A stretch of 64,000 nt of DNA, taken from assembly GCA_024803745.1 (NCBI GenBank), contig JANJXV010000002.1, positions 38,089,001 through 38,153,000 on the forward strand, written 5' to 3'. The notes under the pieces are model-generated. The model worked only from the letters and a program-made list of their open reading frames with translations. It ran no database searches and was not told the DNA's origin. The DNA comes from Megascapheus bottae. Its lineage: Eukaryota; Chordata; Mammalia; Rodentia; Geomyidae. A program made the position numbers and the translations under genes. Positions 53,811 to 63,595 of the stretch are shown here, one piece after another (the stretch's first letter is position 1; each line of letters begins with the position of its first letter).

Positions 53811-55014
53811 TATAGCAATGAGACTCACTCCTTGTGCACAGATATCAGATATATAACATTGTCCTAGGCAATGAGAACAAACAGGGAATTTAAACACAGA
53901 ATTGTGTGTACTGGCTGGGAAGTTTCCTAGCAAGCTATCAAGCCAAGCTTTATATAGATGAGGGTGAGAGACAGGGCAGAAGGAGAGCCAGTTGGAATTG
54001 AAGGCAGCTCTGACAAAGGAAAGGCAAAGGCTGGCAGGGGTGAGAAGAGAGAGAGGTGTTTTGATCTCCGTTGCTCTTTCTGTAGACAATTTCTTTCTGT
54101 CTCTTCTCCTGGCCTTGCTGGTATCTATCAACAGATTCTGTTTATGCCTTCGCTTTGTGCAAGGCACTCAGGCTGGCAGAAGGCCCTCCCTCATTGGAAT
54201 GTGTCACAGTGTGGAGGGTAAAAGCAATTGATGGCCCTTCCAGGCCCCTACCCCTCCTCCTGCCCTTATAAATACTTTTATTTGCATTCTGTCACTGTGG
54301 CTGTGGCTTATCCCTTTGTACTCGCCCTTTCTAGTTGAAAGTCATTAATCTGTAGATGCAACTAATTAGCCTTCCTCTGTTCTAGGAGCTGAAAACCTTG
54401 CTCACCCATTGTCCTAGTTTATTGGATGCTAGAAAGTGTACACTTAAGGATCAATGGATCTTGCCAATAGCAAGTGTAGAACAGAGCGCCAAAACCCTGC
54501 CTCTCAATAGCCCAGTTACTTAAAACACAGGCTTGCCTTGCTTATTTTCTCAAGGAAGTTGTGCCCATTCAGGTAGGGGAACCATCTCAATCCATCTTCT
54601 TTAAGAGCGAGGCACAGAAAATTAGGTGAAATTGGGTACATTTCAGTCCTGACATTTTTCTTTTTGGAGAAAGGTTGAACTCAGGACCTCAGGGTTAGTG
54701 CAAGATTGGAAAGGCCAAATCACTTTGTCTTCTTTTTTTTCTCTCAATGGGAAAAAAAGTCTCTTGATTTCCCAAATAAAATAAGAACTAAAATCTAAAA
54801 TGCTCAGTGGTACCAACCATCTAGCCTTTCTTTTTTTAACATAAAAAGGAAAACAAACACAAATAAAACCCTGATAACATGCAGCCAGAGAAAACATATT
54901 CTTTTAAAGAAAAATCATTTTTCTATAAAGGCACATGTGTTAAACCAAATGAGAGGCTGGACACCACTGGAAATTAGGTTGCATAAATAGTTTAAGCCAA
55001 CAGGACAACATCCT
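53806..55014. other. Unique sequence with a TATA/octamer-like cluster
   Basis: A TATA-like 'tataaata' (54267-54274) lies just before an octamer 'atttgcat' (54280-54287), in a C-rich context. The adjoining frames (53958-54231 plus, 53760-54167 minus) have no known domain. No gene is supported. Confidence 0.4.
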
Positions 55015-55022
55015 ATGTGTGT

Positions 55023-55059
<37 letters not shown>

Positions 55060-55072
55060 TGTCTGTCTGTCT
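55015..55072. repeat. (GT)n (CTGT)n microsatellite
   Basis: About 22 GT units followed by four CTGT units. Confidence 0.96.
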
Positions 55073-55650
55073 TTGTGACTGCTAATGTGTGTGCAGATAC
55101 AAAGAAACACTTCATCAAAGAGAAACTGAAAGTTAATTACCAGCAAGAAATGTGTAGGAAGTATTACATTTGCATGAGAACCAGCCCAAAGAGGAAAAAT
55201 ATGTCTACTATTTATACCTGGTGATACTGGGAAAAATGAATGAGTTAGGCAACTGAGTGGTTGAGTCTTAATTTTGAAGAGGTTTGTTGTTTAATCAGCT
55301 ATAACTCTTTACTGCTGGAAATTCCTGCCGGGGTAAGGACTGAGCATAAATACATACCATAGGTCTGCAAGCTTTGCTGACCAGCAGATGGGAGCCGGCA
55401 GTGGTGAGATGATTCTCCAAGTTCTGGTACTGCCCTGAAGGGTTTCCTACCTTAATCTTTGCCTGGTGCTCAAATGATTTATTGCATAGGTGGAAATAGG
55501 CCTAGATATGAACAAGTGTATTTGCTCTTTTCTGTGTCTCAATCCGGTAATTTTAAGAAAGCACAAAGTTGGCCATCCTCACATGACTAATTTTGGAAAA
55601 ACTAGATATTCAAATCCCCCTTTTTTTCTTTCTTATCCTTACTTGTACTA

Positions 55651-55652
<2 letters not shown>
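55073..55652. other. Unique sequence, no gene
   Basis: No recognisable repeat or exon. Confidence 0.45.

Positions 55653-55704
<52 letters not shown>
55653..55704. repeat. (GT)n microsatellite at a SINE tail
   Basis: About 25 GT units next to the tail side of the following SINE. Confidence 0.97.
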
Positions 55705-55705
<1 letters not shown>

Positions 55706-55711
55706 AGAGGG

Positions 55712-55918
55712 ATAGGCTAGTCCTGGAGCTTGAACTAAGGGTCTGAATGCTGTCCTTGAGGATTTTTTGCTTGAAGCTAGCACACTAGCACTTGAGCCAC
55801 AGCACTGCTTCTTGCTTTGTGGTGATTAGAGATGAGAGTCTCATTGTCTTTCCTCACCAATTTGATGATCCTATGATCTCAGCCTCCTGAGTAGCTAAGA
55901 TTATAGGTGTGAGCTGTT
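55712..55918 (-). mobile_element. 7SL-Geo SINE, minus orientation
   Basis: The stretch 'ctagtcctggagcttgaact' to 'agctaagattataggtgtga' has both units, with moderate divergence. Confidence 0.87.
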
Positions 55919-56140
55919 GGGATACACACTGCTCCCTTGTACTTTCAAACATACAGATATAAGGACAGTGATACTAGTCTTAAATTGTATTTAGATCCCA
56001 CCAATACCTGTTTAGTATTTTATCTAATCTTACTAATTTCCAGGGATATATTTATTATCACTAGATAATACCCTTTGTCATCTAATGAAATAGCTCTTAA
56101 CATGGAATTGGGTCACAAAACCTTTTAAAAATTGTCACAG

Positions 56141-56372
56141 CTAAGTGGTGGTGGCTCAGATCTGTAATCCTAGCTACTCAGAAGGCAGAGATCTAAAGAT
56201 TACAGTTCAAAATCAGCCTGGGCAGAAAAGTCTGTGAAACTCTTATCACTAATTAACTACCCCAAAAGCCAGAAATGAAGCTCTGGCTCAAGTGGTAGTA
56301 CGCTGGCCTGGAGCATCAGATTTTGGGGACAGTGTCCAGGTCTCAAGTTCAAGCCCCAAGACTGGTACCTAC
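56141..56372 (+). mobile_element. 7SL-Geo SINE, plus orientation
   Basis: The head 'gtggtggtggctcagatctg' and the right unit 'ctctggctcaagtggtagta' are present, ending 'gttcaagccccaagactgg'. Confidence 0.88.
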
Positions 56373-56905
56373 CCATTCTCACTCCCAACACTATCAGTGA
56401 TTGTTATTATTGTTATCAATAAGTCACACTTTTGGAATTGGTTTGGTTGTGACATTCTTGATTTTTTCTTTTCCAGCCAGTATTGAGTTTCCCAAGTAAA
56501 CAAACTCTGTTGGACATCCCTGAATGGCTGGTCCTTACCTATTTAAATGTTTTCTTTTTATCTGTAAGTCGTTTGTCTTTAAGAGAGAAAATTTGTACTT
56601 TGAAAACAATGATTTATTTCATGTGGGTTTGAGATCAGCATGGGACGTGTAACTGAAAGGCGAGAATGCTTAGTTATGTGGCAGCAATGTTTATCTAGAT
56701 CATTGCTCAATAGTAGTCTGATACTTATTAGTTCCTCTTCCTTTGTGTACCTCTTGTTTTACCCCAAGAGAACTATTTGATTTTTTTTCCTTTTGGCAGT
56801 TCTTTGTTCAGTTCTGATCAATTAAGTTCTTCAAACAATAACTTACCATCTTCTAACTTAGAGTCACTAAGGTAGATATTAAATATATAAAAATGAATAA
56901 AATAT
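56373..56905. other. Unique sequence, no gene
   Basis: No recognisable feature. Confidence 0.45.
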
Positions 56906-56912
56906 AGTTTTT

Positions 56913-57530
56913 TTATTAGTCATGGGACTTGACTTCTGGGCCTGGGAGTTGTCCCTAAACTCTTCAGCTTAAGGCTATTGCCCTACCCCTTGAGCCACAT
57001 CACCACTTGCAGTTTTCTAGTGGTTAATTGGAGATAAGAGTCTTGTAAACTTTTTTTCATATATTTTCATTGCAATTATTAGAAGGGTTACATTATATTC
57101 ACCAGATAGAAGGTGTATTACTTCACAAACATTGATAACCTTTCTTATGTTTTATTCCCAATTTTCCTCCTCCCACCTTCACCCCTCATCTTGTTTTTCC
57201 CCTTCCCTATCCTATTTCAAATAACCAAATAAGCATATATACAATATATCAGATAACAAGGTAAAATACTGTAACAATTTGAGATAATCAAGGGACAGCA
57301 AAAGAGATGAGAATAACATAGTACATTAAGGACAATAATCACTCATTACATGGCTTTTGTTTCTGTATCCTGGAGGTCCTTTCATTTAGTGTCATTCTAT
57401 ATGGCCTTATGTATCTAGGTTTTAAAGAGTCTCATAAACTTTATTGCCAGGCTATCTTTGAACCTCAGTCCTCAGATCCCAGCCTCCTGAGTAGCTAGGA
57501 TTCTAGATCTGACTACTGCACCAGGCTCTA
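56913..57530 (-). mobile_element. 7SL-Geo SINE, minus orientation, split by L1, with TSD
   Basis: The Geo complement and linker occupy 56913-57053. The 7SL complement resumes at 57425 ('cctcctgagtagctaggatt'). The flanks 'aaaatatagttttt' (56899 on) and 'aaaatacagctttt' (57531 on) fit a TSD with two mismatches. Confidence 0.87.
57054..57424 (-). mobile_element. L1 3' UTR inserted in a SINE, minus strand, with TSD
   Basis: The 3' UTR is of the 16323 type and truncated before ORF2 ('cctggaggtcctttcattta' is the last part). The duplication 'aagagtcttgtaaacttt' (57036-57053) against 'aagagtctcataaacttt' (57425-57442) differs at two positions. Confidence 0.9.
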
Positions 57531-57554
57531 AAATACAGCTTTTCCTTTGTTTCT

Positions 57555-58060
57555 TTTCTTTTTTTTTTGTAATCAAACATTCATCATTGTCTACTGAATA
57601 CCATGGGCAACACTAAATATAACACTTAATACAATGGGGATGGGTATACATACATACACAAACGAATGCTTTAATAACAACTTTTTCCACATTGTTCCCT
57701 TTGTGACAAATGCCCACCCATTTCTTCAAGAAATCTGGTAGAGTTTTCCTTAGGTTTTGATTTCTCATACTGATATTTTTCACTTCCTCCATTCATTCCT
57801 CAGGACAGTCACCACACTCACACACCCTCGTGGAGATGCTTTGGTGTATCAAAAGTTTCTCCTTACAACAATAACAAAAAAGGGTGATTGCCAGATGTGG
57901 CACCATGGTAGGGGAATGGTGTGATGTGTGCTGACGGCTGTGGTCCCTGTGGACAGTGAATTCCAAGACACGGTGTTGGGTGCTTGTGGAGCTCACAGAT
58001 CCATCGCCCACACAGGTGCTAAGTGAATACGAAAACAAGTTCATGGAAAACCCTATTAAA
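57555..58060 (-). pseudogene. Possible minus-strand processed retrocopy, parent unknown
   Basis: The T-run at 57558-57569 could be a poly-A complement. Upstream on the minus strand about 220 bp without a frame could be a 3' UTR. Then an 83-codon frame (58044-57793) ends with a stop and includes a Cys-rich end 'RVCECGDCPEE'. I do not recognise the protein, and no TSD was found. Confidence 0.3.
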
Positions 58061-58199
58061 TGTTATCGCTTATTTTTTTTCAGCCTCAATGTTCCAAGCC
58101 TTTAAAAATGTGATTTAATCTTGAGTCTGTCAATCTCTCAATGTTTTTGTCTTCCCTGGCATATGGATTTTGAAGTATGCATCAGATATTCATCTTTTT

Positions 58200-58406
58200 T
58201 TTTTTTTTTTTTTTTTTTTTTGCCAGTCCTGGGCTTGAGCTCAGGGCCTAAGCACTGTCCTTGGACTTTCTCAAGGCCAATGCTCTACCACTTGAGCCTC
58301 AGCAGCACTTCCGGCTTTTTTTCTATGTATCTGGTACTGAGGAATTGAACCCGGGTCTTCGTGCATGCTCGGCAAGCACTGTACCACTAGGCCAAACTCC
58401 GAGTCC
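58200..58406 (-). mobile_element. IDL-Geo SINE, minus orientation, young-looking
   Basis: About 23 T precede 'gccagtcctgggcttgagct'. The IDL complement ends 'ccaaactccgagtcc'. A possible short TSD, 'catcttttt', lies on both sides, inside an older T-run. Confidence 0.92.
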
Positions 58407-58624
58407 ATCATCTTTTTTTTTTTTTTTTAAAGACGAGGCTTTAATACTTTAATATCATAATAGGAAATTTGAACCTATCCATACCCAATGAAAGGAGGAA
58501 TGTGGACACACAAGGTAAAGTTCATCAGGGAACTTTATTTGCTGGCACATTAGCAACATCTTTGTAATGTGAAACAGAATTATCACTTTTTGTCAGAAAT
58601 TTCATGCTTAGATATTTCAAGTTT

Positions 58625-58837
58625 GGGGCCAGGAGTTTGCCTAGTGGTTGTAGAGTGCTTGTCTCGCATGAACAAAGACCCGGGTTCAATTCCTCAGTAC
58701 CACATACATAGGAAAAGCTGGAAATGTTGCTGTGACTCAAGTGGTAGAGCTCTAGCCTCGAGAAAGTCCAAGGACAGTGTTCAAGGCCTGAGCTCAAGCC
58801 CCACAACTGGCAAAAAAAAAAAAAAAAAAAAAAAAAA
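58625..58837 (+). mobile_element. IDL-Geo SINE, plus orientation, young-looking, with TSD
   Basis: A complete dimer with a tail of about 26 A. The 14-bp duplication 'gatatttcaagttt' (58611-58624) against 'gacatttcaagttt' (58838-58851) has one mismatch. Confidence 0.94.
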
Positions 58838-58958
58838 GACATTTCAAGTTTGTAAGAGTGTTACAGTTCCTTTCTGGCTTAAAATTTTGATAATTTTACA
58901 GGATACTGGCATAAAATATAGTTCTTATACTTCAGAGTCCCTCAAGAATCCACTGTTT

Positions 58959-59015
58959 GTCGTCGTCGTCGTCGTCGTCCTCGTCGTCCTCCTCCTCCTC
59001 CTCCTCCTCCTCCTC
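58959..59015. repeat. (GTC)n (CTC)n trinucleotide repeat
   Basis: Eight or more GTC units containing eight CpG steps are followed by about eight CTC units. The translated frames (Val/Leu runs) are artefacts. Confidence 0.95.
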
Positions 59016-59325
59016 ATTATCAGTGTTTATTGAGTATTGACTCTGTGTCAAACATTGTACTAATCACATTGAGTATACTACATTTCTTTTAACTTTTGCT
59101 GTAGGAATCCTTCTGAATCACTCTAATTTTTATTCTAGCACTGAAAACTTTCGTTTTCTCCCTCTTACTTTCCCAAACCATTCTTTCTTCTCTTTAGAGG
59201 TATTGTTCTCAAAGACCTTTTCTTTGTCAACTAAGCACTTGCAGCCCTGGAATTCTACAAGACCTTAGGCATAGCGCTACAGCCAGAATGGTGGTAAAAC
59301 CATCTAGATTAAATTCATTAAACAA

Positions 59326-59358
59326 CAGCAGCAGCAGCAGCAGCAACAACAACAACAA
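59326..59358. repeat. (CAG)6 (CAA)5 trinucleotide repeat
   Basis: Six CAG units are followed by five CAA units. There is no evidence that it is coding. The minus-strand Leu run is an artefact. Confidence 0.95.
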
Positions 59359-59714
59359 ATTCCACACAACAGCAATTAAATAATCTTTAATGTACTTTAC
59401 AGAGTATTTGCCACAATCTGTGTCTACCCAATCATGAAGTCTCATGACACATTGTGAGGAGGCTGGTCATTTACTGATATCCTTTGATGTTTAGAACAAT
59501 AACTGTTTGGACTAGTACTAGTAGATTTCTTCTGTGGGGAGGATTCCTTTGAAGAAAGGACACATGTGCCATTGGGGAGAACGGGACAGATGCAGGTCTT
59601 AGCTAGAGTCTCCGTCCATGTGTGAAGGAACTCCTGTCTTTCGATCTTCACATACAGCAGCGTTCAGTGCTGAAGCAGATGACCTTTGACGTTATGCTTA
59701 TTTAAGGGAAATTA

Positions 59715-59935
59715 GACACAAAAGTGGTGGCACTAATGTTGAACAAATGCAGTAGGGGTACTCACCAGACACGATGTTGTACTTGTGGGTGGAGATGGGA
59801 GGGAACTACTGGGAGAGAGTGAGGGAAGGGGTGACATTGCCTGAAAGGAAATGAACTCATTACCTGACTTATGTAACGGCAATCCTTCTGTGGGTCACCT
59901 TTATAATAACACTAAAAAATAAAAAGTATATGGAA
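59715..59935 (+). repeat. Old L1 3' UTR, plus strand
   Basis: The stretch 'gaactcattacctgacttat' followed by 'gtaacggcaatccttctgtg' and 'acctttataataac' parallels the sense strand of the L1 3' termini in this window ('gtaatccctctatca' then 'ttataataaa'). It ends in 'aaaaaataaaaa'. Confidence 0.55.
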
Positions 59936-61418
59936 GTCCTGTCTTCCAACCTCCATTTAAAAAAAAAAAAGAGAATTAGAGATGCCTAAGATAAAAGTTG
60001 GTTCTGTCTTTTGACTGCTGGATGAATTTCATGCAAATTAGGTGAGATTTTGCCTTTAGGCTGGCGGCTCCCACTGTCATGGCGCAGCTGGGACAGCCAC
60101 AGAGAACAGATGAACAAGGAACTGGAAGGTGGTGGTATTTGGTGAGGATCATGGGGCATGGAGAAGGCAGACCTTAGATTTTTGTCATGGAGCCTTTTTG
60201 TGGTTAGAATTGAATGCCTTGGGAAAGGTGCATGCTTCCTATTAATTGCCCAACTATTTAAAACAACCTTTTCTTTTCTTTGTGCCTTTTACAATATTCA
60301 GAATAGGTTTACTTTTCTGACATTGCTTTCATCTGGCTCAGGGGTGTGGCTGGAAAATGTTTCAAGATGAAAAAGCAGGCATCTCTGTTTGCAGAAATGA
60401 GCCAGATTAAAAATTCTTGAATGTTGCTGAGTTGCAATAGACATAATTGAAAAAATGTCATCCCTCTTGCCCTGTCTTTAAGGGCAATGATTAATGTTCC
60501 ATTGCAGGATGATCTATGTGCTCATGGATTACTGCCCAAATCTCAGTGTCTACTTTATGACTTATTGTTTGCCTCTGATCACTGAGCATTTTATTTAAAG
60601 ATAAGTGAGGGATTAAAGTACTTTCTTTTCTCTCGGCGAGAATTAAAAAAAAAAAAGAAAACAAAAGAGGAAATAAAACTGAAAATCTAGATAGGAAGAG
60701 AACTGCGCTGAGGCTCAGTTGAAGTTAAGCAGCTAGAATTAATCATTTGTCTTTGAGATGTATGAAAGTTTAACAGATGTTTAATAGTAAACACAAACAA
60801 GACCCATGATAGATAGTTGACAGTACTGAATATCAATATTGTTCTATGTATCATAGGACCTGGATACGGGTATATTTAGCAAATCATGTAATTTTGTAAC
60901 AATGGAAAAATAACATGAGAAGACATGAATGAAATTCAGATATCCAAATTAGAGGCATTTAAAATATCTGAATTAGGAACCTAGTTCCATTTTGCAACGT
61001 TCATTGTGAATCTTTTTTTTTTTTTTTCAGCTTTCCCCATCCCGCTACTGTGGCAGAGAAGGGGAAAGCAGGCTGGTCTTTTAACTTTATTGCATTACAT
61101 TAGTTGCAGTATAGGATTCTTTGAAGATGATTGTCTTGTGGATTCCAGTTCCAGATCAGTGGGCATTTGGCTGAAAGGATTTATATTGTGTGCTCAGAGA
61201 ATTAGGCTTTAAATCAGTGTTAGTGTAGGCTACAGAGGGTTCGGGTTTTACAACTACAATAACTAACTCACTGGGGAAGTGTATGTATGACCCTTTTCCC
61301 GATATTCCAAGGGGAAGTATATATCTGCTCATCACGCCCTCAATTGTAAAAAAGCGGTACCACAGAAACATTAGCTTTCCCATGGCAAGGAGCTGTTTCA
61401 ACTGGTAAAAGTGAGCCT

Positions 61419-61456
61419 ATATATATATATATATATGATATATATATATATATATG
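61419..61456. repeat. (TA)n with a self-complementary arrangement
   Basis: Two TA blocks are separated by 'tgatata'. The stretch could extrude as a cruciform. Confidence 0.9.
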
Positions 61457-62611
61457 ATATAGTTGCATTCGTTTGTGATTTGAAAGAGAATTGAACTTTG
61501 GATTCCAGGTAGAATAACATTTAGGATGAATTATAGAAGGTTTGGGGGCAGCCTTTAGTCACGGGCTGTTACTAAGTCCTTTCTGATATTTTTCTTTTTC
61601 TTTTCCCGATAAGAGATTTTTCTAAAACTGGTGGGAGAAGTATCCTCTAGGAAAGAAAGGCAGGCAAAGATAAATTTATTCCCATCTATTCTTTTGTTCA
61701 TCTAGCCATTTATTACTCAAATAGCTAAGGACCCCAAAGAAGCTCTGCCTACTTTGGTGAAAGAAGACAGTTCAAAGATGACTTTTTACCACTCAGTGTG
61801 ATAAAAGAAAAGACAGAAAAATGCGGGAAGTACAAAATGCCTTGGGAACATGGAGGGAATAATGAAGGGCCCAGAAGAAGGATAAACCCTTGAAGTGCCA
61901 AGGAAGAGGCCACAGCTTGGTTCTCATGAACTCCTAACCTTAGTATTAGAAGGTTTTAATGCTTTGCATACAGTATGGAGTAGCTGTAGAAATTCATGGG
62001 GAATTTACAGTAAATCTGGAACACTTATCTGGAACTGTCAGTGCCAGAAACCCACCCAAAGCTACCTCAGCGGGGGTCTTGACTTACATTAATTTCGTCA
62101 CTATTTCACAAATCCGCTCATTCTACTTAGCAATTATAAACCTACCAATTAAAAAAAGAAACATTCTTTTTTTTAGCCCATTGGTTTAGTTACAGCTCTC
62201 CAATATGAAACAAAACACTCTCTCACATAGCAGCTTTTACATGCACGTAGAAAGCTTGCGCTCAGTGAAAGCCCCAAAGGCATTTTTTAAAATTCATACC
62301 AAGGATTGAAAATCATTCTGCGTCCCATTTATGTAACTTAGTGTTTTGAATCTGAAAGTAGAACTTATTCCTTCCAAGTTTCTTGACTTTACTTTTATAG
62401 TGTTCCGGTTTACAGATTGTTCTTCTTCACCTTTTTAATGTTCTGACATTGCTCCTATTAGCTATTCTGTCCCATTCTATGCTATTGATAAACATGATTA
62501 ATTTGCTGCCTATATTGTTATGTGGGTCTTTGTTGCAAACGTGAAAGAAAGTGGGTGGAAGGACGGAGCCCCAGAATTCTCAACAAATCATCTCCTTCAG
62601 GATGTTTGCGT

Positions 62612-62700
62612 AGCCAGAGAGGGTGTGGTGGCACACCCTTGTAATCTATAAATCTCAGCACTCCAAAGGCAGGAGGCTATTGCCTGGTCTGTCCAGGTAT
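62612..62700 (+). mobile_element. B1-like SINE monomer, plus orientation
   Basis: The stretch 'gggtgtggtggcacaccctt' with 'gtaatctataaatctcagca' and 'aaaggcaggaggct' is a 7SL-derived monomer closer to murine-type B1 ('aatcccagcactc') than to the 7SL unit of the dimers. Confidence 0.7.
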
Positions 62701-62934
62701 TTTACCTAGATAAGTTCTATTTTTATATCTACTCTTCAGACATAATCAAATAGCTCACATTTTTCACTCTTGGTGAAGAGTATGATGGTTACTCTGTCAG
62801 ATAACACACACACTGACCTGTGAGAGTCTGGATTGTTATTCTTGGTATTAACCTGGGCCTCTAACCTACTAATAGGATCACATAATGAAATGAAATTTGT
62901 TTGCTATTTTTTCTTTTTCTCTTTCTTTCTTTTT

Positions 62935-63150
62935 TTCTTAAACTCAGGGTCTCATTTGGCTTTTTTTTTTTTTGGCTTATGGCTCATATTGGACAACTTG
63001 AATCACACCCCCACTTCTAGCTTATTGTTGGTTAGTTGCAAGTAAAAGATTATTGTATTTGTCTGCTTCCACTGGCTTCAAACTGTAATCTATAGATCTC
63101 AGCCTCCTGAGTGGCTAGTATTACAGGAGTGAGCCACCAGCACGTGCTCA
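62935..63150 (-). mobile_element. 7SL-Geo SINE, minus orientation, diverged
   Basis: The stretch 'aaactcagggtctcatttgg' through 'gttggttagttgcaagtaaa' to 'cctcctgagtggctagtatt' is the complement of a dimer with a degraded Geo unit. Confidence 0.8.
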
Positions 63151-63539
63151 TTTTACTTTTAATTCATGCTCCCCCCCCAAAGTTTATAAAGGTTTTTTTA
63201 AATTGGAATTTAAATTTGAATTCACCAGACTATGATTTTACCTTTTATTTTATATTTATATACTAGAAACTTATCTAAGTATTTCATAAAAAATATCTTA
63301 TTTAAATCTCTTCTTTCTGTGAGCTCTATAAGGATGGAATTAGCATCCAGAATTTACTAGACAGTGAGTTATAATTGGTTTAGAAACTTTTACTAGAGCT
63401 AATAAAAGAGGAAGAAATAAACTGAAACAAAATAAAACAAATTACTAACCAATTGAACTCAAGTCCTTGTTCTGATTCTTTGATTTCCAGAATCCAGTCT
63501 GGTCCTTCATTTAAAGTGTGACACCAAAACCCAATCAAC

Positions 63540-63595
<56 letters not shown>

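Larger units (their letters stand above)
58852..62611. other. 3.8 kb stretch nearly free of recent repeats
   Basis: No Geo-type SINE is present. It holds trinucleotide repeats (58959-59015, 59326-59358), an old plus-strand L1-like 3' UTR (59715-59935) and a (TA)n block (61419-61456). Frames such as 60158-60370, 61006-61212, 61895-62092 (plus) and 59442-59651 (minus) have no recognisable domain. Confidence 0.5.

Noticed and set aside
54915..55146. Frames rich in His-Thr repeats
   Set aside because: They are translated (GT)n/(CA)n repeat.
61006..61031. Splice-acceptor-like poly-T followed by 'cag'
   Set aside because: A T-run followed by CAG is common in this sequence. No exon-like frame or donor follows.
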